Part shown: one piece after another, positions 26,592 through 35,332 of the stretch
How the letters are laid out: every line of letters starts with the position of its first letter
Numbering within the stretch: the stretch's first letter is position 1
Notes under the pieces: model-generated
Databases searched by the model: none
What the model was told of the DNA's origin: nothing
The model's input: the letters and a program-made list of their open reading frames with translations, nothing else
Translations under genes and position numbers: made by a program
Assembly (NCBI GenBank): GCA_900318355.1
Contig: ONKE01000013.1
Location: forward strand, 1-64,000
Direction: 5' to 3'
Length of the DNA stretch: 64,000 nt
From: an uncultured Bacteroidales bacterium
GTDB taxonomy: Bacteria; Bacteroidota; Bacteroidia; Bacteroidales; UBA932

Positions 26592-28930
26592 AGCGACAGA
26601 CCATAGACAAATTCGTCAGGGACCAGCTTTCCCAGTGGCCGGAAGCGGCTGCGAATTTCCGTTCCCTCAAAAAGGCGGCGACACGTGAGATGGACCTTCG
26701 CGGCCTGCGTGTGCGCCTGCAGCACAATCCCGAGCGTATCCGTTCTTCCGCGGCCAAGCTCGACGAGGCGTCCATCCGTGCCCGCCGCTGCTTCCTCTGC
26801 GCGGAAAACCGTCCGCCCCAGCAGCGCGCCCTTCTGTTCGAAGGCCGCAAGGGCCGCGGCTACCATATCCTGGTAAATCCCTATCCCATATTTCCTTCGC
26901 ATCTTGTCATCGCCCGGGACGCCCATGTCGACCAGTCCATCTGGAAGCAATACGTCGACATGACCGACCTCGCGAGGCTTTATCCGGAGTTTACGGTGTT
27001 TTACAACGGTCCGCGCTGCGGAGCCTCGGCGCCCGACCACATGCATTTCCAGGCCGCTCCGCGTGGGCTCATGCCGCTGGAAGTCGCCGCAGACGGCCTT
27101 CTGGACCTGATCGTCCCTGCTGAGCGCGGCGTTCCCAACGGCGAGGAAACTATCACCATCCCCGAAGCCCTCAGGGACGACATCGAATACATAACCTCAG
27201 TCCAGGAGGCTCAACTATATCATTACAAGCATTTTACCAAAGGTGTGTTCTTCCTCAGGGCGCGGACGTCGAAGTCCCTGGCGAAGCTGTTTTACCGTCT
27301 TCTGGATTGTGCCGAAGTGCCCGAAGGGTCCGACGAGCCGATGTTCAACCTGCTGACCTGGTACAAGCGGGCCGACAACCTTCCCGCCCGCAGCAACACC
27401 CACGGCCAGACCGCGTCGGAATACCGTGCAATCGTCATTTTCCGCCGCAGCCACCGGTCCCACCACTATTTCTCCGACGGGCCCGACCATCTGACGATGA
27501 GTCCCGGCTGCGCCGACATGGCCGGCCTGCTGATAGTCCCTTCCGCCGAAGACTACGCCAAACTCGACGAGAGGCTCGTCTGCGAGATGCTGGACGAGGT
27601 GTCCGTGTCGCCCGAAGCCGAGGCGGATATCCTGTGGAAACTCCGTCGCACCCAGCCGAAGGTGCAGGTCGGCATTCTCTCGGCCTCCGAGATTACCTTC
27701 GAGATCATTTCCGACGGCGCCGGTCCGCAGAAAGTCGCCTACCAGGAGGGCAAAATCCTCTACAACGGCGCCCTCTACGACGAACTTGTCTTCGAGGCCC
27801 AGACGCTTTCCACGCTCTTTGCCGAGCCAACGTTCATCCTTTACGACGTCACGATAGGCGTCGGATTCCACTGGGAGAGGAAGGTGACACAGAAGTTCGC
27901 CGGCACGCTCAAGTTTATCGTCGATGGCGGCAAGGTCGTCGCCGTCAACATGATAGGCGTCGAGGACTATCTCCTGAGCGTCATTTCCTCGGAGATGAAA
28001 TCCTCTGCCCCACTGGAATTCCTAAAGGCCCATGCCGTCATATCCCGGTCGTGGCTGATGGCCCAGATCGAGCATCGTTCCCGCAGCCATGCGCCCGCCG
28101 TCGACATGTCCGAGCTCAACAGCGTTCCGGCGCTCGTGACCCAGCTCGATACTTCGCTTGCAACCGGAGAGGAGCAGGGGGGCGACATCGTGCGCTGGTT
28201 CGACCATCAGGACCACAAGCGTTTCGACGTATGCGCCGACGACCATTGCCAGCGTTATCAGGGGCTTTCGATGGCGGTCGGGCCCGTCGTTCGCAAGGCC
28301 ATTGACGCCACTTGGGGCGAGGTGCTGACTTCGGAAGGGGAGTTGTGTGATGCGCGCTTCTCCAAGTGCTGCGGCGGCAAGTCGGAGCTGTTCTCCTCGT
28401 GCTGGGAAGACAAGGATCTGCCTTATCTTCAGGCGCTTCCCGACACTCCCGGCCATGGCGACGGCCCCTGCTTCTGCGACACGGCCGATGAGAGCGTGCT
28501 CTCGGGCATACTGAACGACTACGACCTGGAAACCCGCGACTTCTTCAATTGGCAGGTCCGTTACACGCAGGAACAACTCTCGGATATCTTCGCCCGCAGG
28601 AGCGGACACGACTTGGGCCTCATTGAAAGCCTCGAGCCTTGTAAGATAGGCCCTTCCGGGCGCATAGTCCTACTCAAGGTCGTGGGCTCAAAAGGCTCGC
28701 TCGTCATAGGCAAGGAACTGATAATCCGCAAGTTCCTTTCGGAAAGCCACCTTAAGAGCTCCTGCTTTACGGTCCGCCGCGAGGGTACCGACTTCATCCT
28801 CGACGGCCGCGGTTGGGGCCATGGAGTGGGCCTGTGCCAGATAGGCGCCGCCGTAATGGCCTCAAAGGGCTATTCCTACCGAGACATTCTCTCCCATTAT
28901 TATCCCGGAACCCAACTTTCCCGTCCATGA
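26588..28930 (+). CDS. DUF4922: GalT/HIT-like domain fused to SpoIID/LytB domain
   Basis: A 780-residue fusion. The N-terminal half (about 1-350) looks like the HIT superfamily branch of galactose-1-phosphate uridylyltransferase and Ap4A/GDP-sugar phosphorylases: a CFLC zinc-type pair at 68 and 71 and the active-site H-x-H-x-Q as DHMHFQ (H151, H153, Q155). The C-terminal half (about 370-775) is a SpoIID/LytB domain: [16 protein letters not shown] near 458, HAVISRSWL, and [15 protein letters not shown] near 740. SpoIID proteins cleave denuded peptidoglycan glycan or stimulate amidases. No signal peptide is visible, odd for a wall enzyme. The frame is open upstream to 26288, but the ATG at 26588 overlaps the glycosyltransferase stop (ATGA) and fits the fold. 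Confidence 0.85.
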   Translation: MKRQTIDKFVRDQLSQWPEAAANFRSLKKAATREMDLRGLRVRLQHNPERIRSSAAKLDEASIRARRCFLCAENRPPQQRALLFEGRKGRGYHILVNPYPIFPSHLVIARDAHVDQSIWKQYVDMTDLARLYPEFTVFYNGPRCGASAPDHMHFQAAPRGLMPLEVAADGLLDLIVPAERGVPNGEETITIPEALRDDIEYITSVQEAQLYHYKHFTKGVFFLRARTSKSLAKLFYRLLDCAEVPEGSDEPMFNLLTWYKRADNLPARSNTHGQTASEYRAIVIFRRSHRSHHYFSDGPDHLTMSPGCADMAGLLIVPSAEDYAKLDERLVCEMLDEVSVSPEAEADILWKLRRTQPKVQVGILSASEITFEIISDGAGPQKVAYQEGKILYNGALYDELVFEAQTLSTLFAEPTFILYDVTIGVGFHWERKVTQKFAGTLKFIVDGGKVVAVNMIGVEDYLLSVISSEMKSSAPLEFLKAHAVISRSWLMAQIEHRSRSHAPAVDMSELNSVPALVTQLDTSLATGEEQGGDIVRWFDHQDHKRFDVCADDHCQRYQGLSMAVGPVVRKAIDATWGEVLTSEGELCDARFSKCCGGKSELFSSCWEDKDLPYLQALPDTPGHGDGPCFCDTADESVLSGILNDYDLETRDFFNWQVRYTQEQLSDIFARRSGHDLGLIESLEPCKIGPSGRIVLLKVVGSKGSLVIGKELIIRKFLSESHLKSSCFTVRREGTDFILDGRGWGHGVGLCQIGAAVMASKGYSYRDILSHYYPGTQLSRP

Positions 28931-30210
28931 AAAATCCCTGGTGGTGGATCCCGACCCTGTATTTTGCCGAGGGCATCCCTTATTTCATAGTCAACAATAT
29001 CTCGGTGCTCATGATGACGCGCCTCGGCGTGCCTAACGAGACCATGGCCCTCTATACGAGCCTTCTGTATCTTCCGTGGGTGATAAAGCCGTTCTGGAGC
29101 CCCTTTGTCGACATTTTCAAGACAAAGCGCTGGTGGATAGTGGTGATGGAGGCCGTCATGACCGTGGCCTTCGTCGGTCTGACCCTGTCCATCCCCTCGG
29201 TCGCGTCCGACACCATCGCAGCCAAGTCGACGTCCGTCAGCCTGTTCACCGCGACCCTCGTGCTGTTTTGGCTCACGGCCTTCGCCTCCGCGACCCACGA
29301 CATCGCGGCCGACGGCTTCTACATGCTCGCCCTCGACAGGAAGCAGCAGACCTTTTTCGTGGGCATCCGGAGCACGTTCTACCGCCTGTCTTCCATCTTC
29401 GGGCAGGGTGTGCTGGTCATGGTGGCAGGCCTGCTGGAAGAGCGCACCGGCAACATCCCCGGAGCATGGCGCACCACGATCCTGCTGACTGCGGTCCTGT
29501 TCGCCCTGATTACGCTCTACCACACTTTCATGGCTCCGCGTCCGGAGTCTGACCGTCCCCGTGGCGCCCGCGGCAAAGACATTGTCCGTGACTTCGTTGC
29601 GGCGTTTGCGACCTTCTTCAAGAAGCCCAATCTTGCCGCAGCGCTGTCGTTCATGCTCCTTTATCGTTTCGCCGAAGCCCTGATGCTCAAGCTTGTGGGA
29701 CCTTTCTTCCTCGACAGCAACCAGGCCGGTGGTCTTGGCCTCTCCACCGCTACGGTCGGTTTTGTCAACGGCACCGTTGGGGTCGCCGCCCTTGTTGTCG
29801 GCGGCATCCTCGGCGGCATGGCGGCATCGCGCTGGAGCCTTCGTAAGTGCCTGTGGCCCATGGCAGCAGCCCTTATCCTGCCATGCTTTGTCTACGTCTG
29901 GATGAGCGCGGCCCTGCCGTCGAACCTGTGGGCAATCAGCGCCTGCGTCGCGGTCGAGCAGTTCGGCTACGGCTTCGGCTTCCAGGCCTACATGCTCTAC
30001 CTGATGAGATTCTCGGAAGGAGAGTTCAAGACCTCCCACTACGCCATCTGCACCGGCTTCATGGCCCTCAGCATGATGATTCCCGGGCTCTTCGCCGGCT
30101 ACATCTGGAAGTGGGTCGGCGGCTACAACCCCTTCTTCTGGCTCGTCATGGCCTGCGGCCTTGTCACATTCGCCGTTACGCTTCTGGTCCGCCGCACTGT
30201 CGTGGAATAG
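28927..30210 (+). CDS. AmpG-like MFS permease
   Basis: A 427-residue major facilitator with about twelve membrane segments. It begins WWWIPTLYFAEGIPYFIVNNISV, typical of the AmpG/SLC33-like group; E. coli AmpG imports anhydro-muropeptides for peptidoglycan recycling. The segment IAADGFYM...FFVGIRST (residues 126-150) is a conserved loop that recurs as a decayed copy at 40041-40118. The start overlaps the preceding stop by 4 bp (ATGA), so an open frame back to 28813 is rejected. Together with the SpoIID-containing gene this supports a wall-recycling role; the transported molecule is not proven. Confidence 0.85.
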   Translation: MKNPWWWIPTLYFAEGIPYFIVNNISVLMMTRLGVPNETMALYTSLLYLPWVIKPFWSPFVDIFKTKRWWIVVMEAVMTVAFVGLTLSIPSVASDTIAAKSTSVSLFTATLVLFWLTAFASATHDIAADGFYMLALDRKQQTFFVGIRSTFYRLSSIFGQGVLVMVAGLLEERTGNIPGAWRTTILLTAVLFALITLYHTFMAPRPESDRPRGARGKDIVRDFVAAFATFFKKPNLAAALSFMLLYRFAEALMLKLVGPFFLDSNQAGGLGLSTATVGFVNGTVGVAALVVGGILGGMAASRWSLRKCLWPMAAALILPCFVYVWMSAALPSNLWAISACVAVEQFGYGFGFQAYMLYLMRFSEGEFKTSHYAICTGFMALSMMIPGLFAGYIWKWVGGYNPFFWLVMACGLVTFAVTLLVRRTVVE

Positions 30211-30368
30211 CTTCCTTCGCTGGTGTACGGCATCTGTATTTTCATAACGCGGAATGCATGGCCGGTGTGCTCGCCCGGCCCGCAGCGATATTTTCTCCCT
30301 GGAATCTGACAACAACGACGTTATCAGATTACGCGTTCGTATCTGCAGATGCGTTTTTATATATGTAA
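30211..30368 (+). promoter_or_regulatory. Control region of the glycan-uptake locus
   Basis: A 158-bp gap before the sigma gene. It contains a dyad, AATCTGA (30303-30309) with TCAGATT (30324-30330), 14 bp apart, and a perfect 10-bp palindrome ATCTGCAGAT (30341-30350) close to the start. No TAnnTTTG box is seen, which fits recognition by a different sigma factor, possibly the one encoded next. No gene is visible in it. Confidence 0.4.
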
Positions 30369-30926
30369 ATGAGCGAAGACCAGGCATATTTTATCGCGGA
30401 CAAAATCAAATCGGGGGATTCCGCTGCTTTTCGAGCCCTCTTCCGATTGTACTATCCGTCGCTGCTGTCCTTTGTGGAGGGGGTCGTTAAAGACCGGACC
30501 ATCGCCGAGGATATCGTTCAGACTGTCTTCATGAAAATATGGCTTTACCGCTCCTCCATCGACGGCTCGAAGCCGCTGCGCAGTTATCTTTTCCTGCTTT
30601 GCCGGCGGGAAGTGTGCAGCTGGTTCCGCAAGGAGGTGGCGGTACAGCGCTTTGTCAGCGGCTATGACAGGGAGGAGATCGACAGGTTTGCCAGTACCCC
30701 TGTCTCTGACTCCGCAGAACTCGACGAACTGAGTCGAATCGCTTCTGATGTTGTGGCCCGGATGCCCCAGAAGCGGCGCGAGGTTTTTATCCTTTCCCGC
30801 CGGGAAGGCCTGACCATCAATGAAATTGCCGTGCGTCTGGGAATATCCCCGCGCACGGTCAACAAACATATCCAGTTGGCTCTACGCGCCATGCGGTCGG
30901 CCCTGGGCCAGAACAATCAATTATGA
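30369..30926 (+). CDS. ECF RNA polymerase sigma factor
   Basis: A 185-residue sigma-70 family ECF factor with region 2 at about 20-88 (FRALFRLYYPSLLSFVEGVV, AEDIVQTVFMKIW) and region 4 at about 128-180 (MPQKRREVFILSRREGLTIN, then IAVRLGISPRTVNKHI). Followed directly by FecR and an STN-carrying SusC, it is the output of a trans-envelope signalling chain that switches on this locus when ligand is bound outside. It overlaps fecR by 4 bp. Confidence 0.93.
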   Translation: MSEDQAYFIADKIKSGDSAAFRALFRLYYPSLLSFVEGVVKDRTIAEDIVQTVFMKIWLYRSSIDGSKPLRSYLFLLCRREVCSWFRKEVAVQRFVSGYDREEIDRFASTPVSDSAELDELSRIASDVVARMPQKRREVFILSRREGLTINEIAVRLGISPRTVNKHIQLALRAMRSALGQNNQL

Positions 30927-31927
30927 AACCTTCATCGATAGATCCGCATCTGCTGGAACGCTATTTCCTGGATGCTTGCTCCGTCGCGGAAGCCTTCGAG
31001 GTGGAACAGTGGCTCGCTTCCGGCGAGAAGGAAGATGCGGACATAGCACTGCTTTGCGACATCTTCGACCGCATCGACATACGCAACGACGCCATGGCCG
31101 ACAAGGCTTTTGAGCGATGCGCGGATGTACTGAATATAGGTGCCGTCCGTCAGGGTCGCAGTCCTTTGCTGACGGTGCTGGCGGTCGTTGCGATGGCGGC
31201 CTGTTTCTTTCTGGGGGTCTTACTCCATAGGAAAGAAGCCCTTGTTGCGCCGCTGCATTTCACCGAGGTGTATGCCCAGCGCGGATCCTCCGAAAAGGTT
31301 ACGCTCCCGGACGGATCGACAATCCACCTGAAGTCCGGCAGCAGCCTTATCTATCCTTCGGAATTTGTGGGCGACACCCGGGAGGTATTCCTCAGCGGCG
31401 AATGCTATGCCTCCATCGCCAAGGACCGCGAGCGGCCTTTCATTATGACCACCAGGATGATGAATGTCCGGGTGACGGGTACCGAGTTCAATATCAAATC
31501 GTTTCCGGAAGATTCCGAGGCTGAGGTCGCCCTGGTGGAAGGAAATGTGCAGCTAGAAGGCCGCAGAGGAGGCGATACGCCACTGCAGTCCATCCAGCTT
31601 GCTCCAGGCAACGTAGTGAAGGTCGACCGCAATAACGGTGAGACTCGCATCAGCGAGTTCAACGTCAACAGTTATGTTTCCCAGCAGGAGGGTGGCGACG
31701 TCTTTGTTTTCCTGGACCGGCGGTTATGCGACATCGTCAGCGAGCTGTCCCGTCGTTTTGACGTCAGCATTGTCCTCCATGACAAGTCACTGGGCGAGAA
31801 ACGATTTTATTCCTCTTTTGTCAATGGTGAAAGCTTGGATCAGATGCTGGCCACCTTCAATGCGGACGGCAGCATGGTTATCCGGGAAGATGCCGGGGTT
31901 ATTCGTATTTCCAAACGAGGCTTATGA
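30923..31927 (+). CDS. FecR family anti-sigma factor
   Basis: A 334-residue single-pass inner-membrane regulator: cytosolic sigma-binding part (1 to about 85), one membrane segment at about 87-108, and periplasmic FecR domain (VTLPDGSTIHLKSGSSLIY near 130, RVTGTEFNIKSF near 190), then a DUF4974-type C-terminus (DRRLCDIVSELSRRFDVSI). It holds the ECF factor inactive until contacted by the STN domain of the SusC-like receptor. It overlaps both neighbours by 4 bp. Confidence 0.93.
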   Translation: MKPSSIDPHLLERYFLDACSVAEAFEVEQWLASGEKEDADIALLCDIFDRIDIRNDAMADKAFERCADVLNIGAVRQGRSPLLTVLAVVAMAACFFLGVLLHRKEALVAPLHFTEVYAQRGSSEKVTLPDGSTIHLKSGSSLIYPSEFVGDTREVFLSGECYASIAKDRERPFIMTTRMMNVRVTGTEFNIKSFPEDSEAEVALVEGNVQLEGRRGGDTPLQSIQLAPGNVVKVDRNNGETRISEFNVNSYVSQQEGGDVFVFLDRRLCDIVSELSRRFDVSIVLHDKSLGEKRFYSSFVNGESLDQMLATFNADGSMVIREDAGVIRISKRGL

Positions 31928-34900
31928 GAAAAATACTTATCCTGTCAGCACTGCTGCTCTCTTCCGTCCTGTACGCCCAGAATATCACCTTGCACTGCAA
32001 AGATGTCTCTGTGCGTGAACTGATGCAACTCCTTCAGCAGGATTACGGCTATTCATTCTCCCTCTCGTCCGATGTGGTGGATATTGACCACCGGGTTCCG
32101 TCCGTCGACATCGAGGCGGGTCGGATTGAAGACGCCCTGCAGATGATTTTCCGCGGGCAGAACGTGCAGTTCAGCATAAACGGAAAGACCATTGCCGTGA
32201 CCAGGGCACGGGCTGAGCCCGAACCGTCGGAAGCCTTGCCTCCGCAGGCGTCGGCCGGGAAGAAGACAGAAAACGTTTCTTCCGGGGAGCCCGTCCCGCC
32301 ACAGGCGACCGCTCCGTCGCCCCGTCAGACCTCCCAAGTCCACCCTGACGTAATTAAGGGGCGGGTCGTCGATGAGACCGGGGAACCGCTCATTGGCGTC
32401 AGTGTAATGGCCGAGGACGGCAAGCGCGGCGCTATCACCGATCTGGACGGACGTTATGTTTTCACGCTCGCACCGGGAGACACCCGGCTTCTGTTCTCCT
32501 ACATCGGATATCTGCCCCGCAGTGTGCCCGTGGCAGGCCGTTCGCAGATTGACGTCACCCTTGAGGCCAGTCCTCTATCTCTCGACGAGACCATCGTTAT
32601 CGGCTATGGAACCGCCAGCAGGAAAGACTTCACCGGCAGCGTTTCGTCGGTTCGCCTGAGCTCTTCTCCCATCGCACTGACAAGCAATACCAACGTCCTG
32701 GAAGCCCTCAAGGGCAATGTGACCGGACTCGATATCTCCGCTACCAACACTGCAGGCGGAACGCCGTCGATGCTCATCCGCGGACAGAATTCCATCAACG
32801 GATCGAACGACCCGCTCGTGGTCGTGGACGGGGTTATTTACGGCGGCAGCATCGGTGACATCTCCCCTGGTGACATCGAGAACATTGATGTCTTGAAGGA
32901 CGCTACATCTGCAGCGGCCTACGGATCGCGAAGCGCCAACGGCGTCATCCTGATTACGACCAAGCGCGGCCGCAGCGACAAGCCTCTTATCAGTTTTTCA
33001 AGCCTGGGAAGCGTGCAGTGGTGGGGCAACCGGATGAAACTGATGGACGGAGAACAGTGGCTCGAGACTGTCCAGGCCCGCAATGCCAGCACCGACCTGT
33101 CCTGGATGCCGCCGCAGGAAGCGGCCAACCTCGCCGCCGGGCAGCAGACCGACTGGTACGATCTTATCAGCCGCACCGGTTTCGTACAGGATTACCACCT
33201 TTCCTTCTCCGGCGTCAAAAAAAACGTGGACTACTATCTTTCCGCCTCCTATGCCAACAACTTGGGGATTATGAAGGGGGATGACTGGGATCGCATCAGT
33301 TTGATGACGAAGGTTTCGGCAGACATTGCCTCATGGCTGCGGCTGGGCATCTCGACCACATGGTCCCGGCAGGACAAATCAGGCCTCGGCCCTAACATGG
33401 AAACGGCCTACTTCATGCATCCCTATGGCCAGCCCTGGCGCGACGGGGAGGGAAACCTGGAACGCTACCCGATACGCGAGTCTCTTGTCAACCCGCTCTG
33501 GGGCGTGGACGATGATACCACCGACAACATAGACCTGACCAACAAATTCGGACTCACCGCTTTCGCCCTGATCAAGTGTCCCTGGGTGGACGGCCTGAGC
33601 TACCGGTTCAATTTCGAGGGGCATATGTCCAGGGGCGAATATTCCCTCTTCCGCAAGGAAAACTACTACATCGCCGAAGGACCGGTCGACGACCCTGTGC
33701 GTTACGACACTTCGACCATCCAGAAATACCTCGCAAGCGCCAACGGCTACACCCAGTTCTCCAATACCGACATGTTGCTGATGGATCATATCCTGGCCTT
33801 CTCACGGACATTCGGCCGTCACAGCATTGATGCGACAGCTGTCGCAACCCGCGACTACACCACCTATGACTGGGTCAAATCTTCAGGCAGCGACTTCTCC
33901 GAGGTGGGAAATACCTCCCTTGGCGTGTATGGTATCCAGAAGTCGAAGGTCCAGAAAGTGGAACGCGGCGGAGACAAACGTGTCAATATCGGATACCTTG
34001 GCCGCCTGAGCTACTCCTTTGACGACCGGTATTTCCTCACCGCTTCGGTACGCCGCGACGGCGCTTCCGTATTCGGAACTGACCGTAAATGGGGCACGTT
34101 CTCCGCAGTGGGCCTGGCCTGGAAGCCTACCAGCGAGTCATTCTGGAACGAAAGGATGCGCCGCATTCTCGGCACCCTCAAGGTAAAAGCCTCCTACGGC
34201 CGCAACGGCAATCAAGGCCTCAAGCCCTACCAGACACTGTCCACTGTTCAGAACGGGTCCAACAGTTCCATCAAATACGAATTCGAAGGCAGCAGCATAC
34301 ACTACGGAATCGGGCTGCTGACCATCGGAAACTCCGAACTCGGCTGGGAAAGAACTGACGCCTGGAACGTCGGTTTTGAGTCTTCCTGGCTCAATGGACG
34401 CCTCACGCTTGATGTGGACATGTACTATTCCCAGACCCGTGATCAGATTTTCAACCGACCCATTCCTGTCCCCATCGGCATTGAAAAGATGTACACTTCC
34501 ATGGGCCAGGTAGACAACAGGGGAGTAGAAATCACGCTTGGGGGCACTCCCGTCCAGACGTCTGCCTTTACATGGAACGCAAGCCTGTATTTCTGGCTCA
34601 ACCGCAACCGCATCGTCCATCTCTACGGCGAAGATACCGACAATGACGGCAGGGAAGACGACGATATCGCTTCGGGTCTTTTCATCGGAGAACCCATCGG
34701 GGCCATCTACGGCTGGGAGTCCGACGGTATCGTGCAGGAGGACGACCAGGTTTACATGTTCATGACGGGCGCCCTGCCGGGCTACCCGAAATATGTCGAC
34801 CAGGACAATATGGGCGACATAAACGATGCCGACCGCAAGATCCTTGGCTACGCCAGTCCTGCTTTCAAGCTGAATATGAGCCATACTCTTACCTACAAGA

Positions 34901-35328
34901 ACCTGCAGCTTTACTTCATGCTCATCGGGTCTTTCGGCAGCGACCGCTACTTCCTGAAGTCCAATCAGTGGGCCTATCTGGTAAATTCTTCCGGCTATGC
35001 CAATTCCAACGGGATATATATTCCCTACTGGACGCCGGAGAACCGCAGCAACGTGTACCCGAGCGCAGCCTTCTCGGGCGACGGCCGCTTCCTCGGCCTT
35101 CAGAACCGTACATTCGTGCGGCTTCAGGACGTGACTCTGTCGTATGCGTTCCGTCAGCCGTGGGTGAAGAAGGCCGGCATAGACGTGCTCAAAGTCTATG
35201 CTTCCGCCAAAAACCTGGCTACGCTCACAGGATGGCAGGGTGCCGATCCCGAAAACGGCATTGGCGTCCATGGCGGCGGCTATCCGATTCCGACTTCTAT
35301 TTCCATAGGCATCAACCTTAATTTCTGA
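31924..35328 (+). CDS. SusC-like TonB-dependent receptor with STN signalling domain
   Basis: A 1134-residue outer-membrane transporter: signal peptide (1 to about 19), STN domain at about 20-95, a Pro/Ala-rich linker at about 100-140, a carboxypeptidase-regulatory-like domain at about 142-215, plug at about 225-330 (NTNVLEALKGNVTGLDI, NDPLVVVDGVIYGG) and barrel to the end. SusC proteins import glycan fragments with a SusD partner. The STN domain marks it as the sensor for the FecR/sigma pair upstream. The Pro-rich linker is longer than is usual and may give the STN domain reach across the periplasm. It overlaps fecR by 4 bp and precedes susD by 4 bp. Confidence 0.95.
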   Translation: MRKILILSALLLSSVLYAQNITLHCKDVSVRELMQLLQQDYGYSFSLSSDVVDIDHRVPSVDIEAGRIEDALQMIFRGQNVQFSINGKTIAVTRARAEPEPSEALPPQASAGKKTENVSSGEPVPPQATAPSPRQTSQVHPDVIKGRVVDETGEPLIGVSVMAEDGKRGAITDLDGRYVFTLAPGDTRLLFSYIGYLPRSVPVAGRSQIDVTLEASPLSLDETIVIGYGTASRKDFTGSVSSVRLSSSPIALTSNTNVLEALKGNVTGLDISATNTAGGTPSMLIRGQNSINGSNDPLVVVDGVIYGGSIGDISPGDIENIDVLKDATSAAAYGSRSANGVILITTKRGRSDKPLISFSSLGSVQWWGNRMKLMDGEQWLETVQARNASTDLSWMPPQEAANLAAGQQTDWYDLISRTGFVQDYHLSFSGVKKNVDYYLSASYANNLGIMKGDDWDRISLMTKVSADIASWLRLGISTTWSRQDKSGLGPNMETAYFMHPYGQPWRDGEGNLERYPIRESLVNPLWGVDDDTTDNIDLTNKFGLTAFALIKCPWVDGLSYRFNFEGHMSRGEYSLFRKENYYIAEGPVDDPVRYDTSTIQKYLASANGYTQFSNTDMLLMDHILAFSRTFGRHSIDATAVATRDYTTYDWVKSSGSDFSEVGNTSLGVYGIQKSKVQKVERGGDKRVNIGYLGRLSYSFDDRYFLTASVRRDGASVFGTDRKWGTFSAVGLAWKPTSESFWNERMRRILGTLKVKASYGRNGNQGLKPYQTLSTVQNGSNSSIKYEFEGSSIHYGIGLLTIGNSELGWERTDAWNVGFESSWLNGRLTLDVDMYYSQTRDQIFNRPIPVPIGIEKMYTSMGQVDNRGVEITLGGTPVQTSAFTWNASLYFWLNRNRIVHLYGEDTDNDGREDDDIASGLFIGEPIGAIYGWESDGIVQEDDQVYMFMTGALPGYPKYVDQDNMGDINDADRKILGYASPAFKLNMSHTLTYKNLQLYFMLIGSFGSDRYFLKSNQWAYLVNSSGYANSNGIYIPYWTPENRSNVYPSAAFSGDGRFLGLQNRTFVRLQDVTLSYAFRQPWVKKAGIDVLKVYASAKNLATLTGWQGADPENGIGVHGGGYPIPTSISIGINLNF

Positions 35329-35332
35329 CGAG

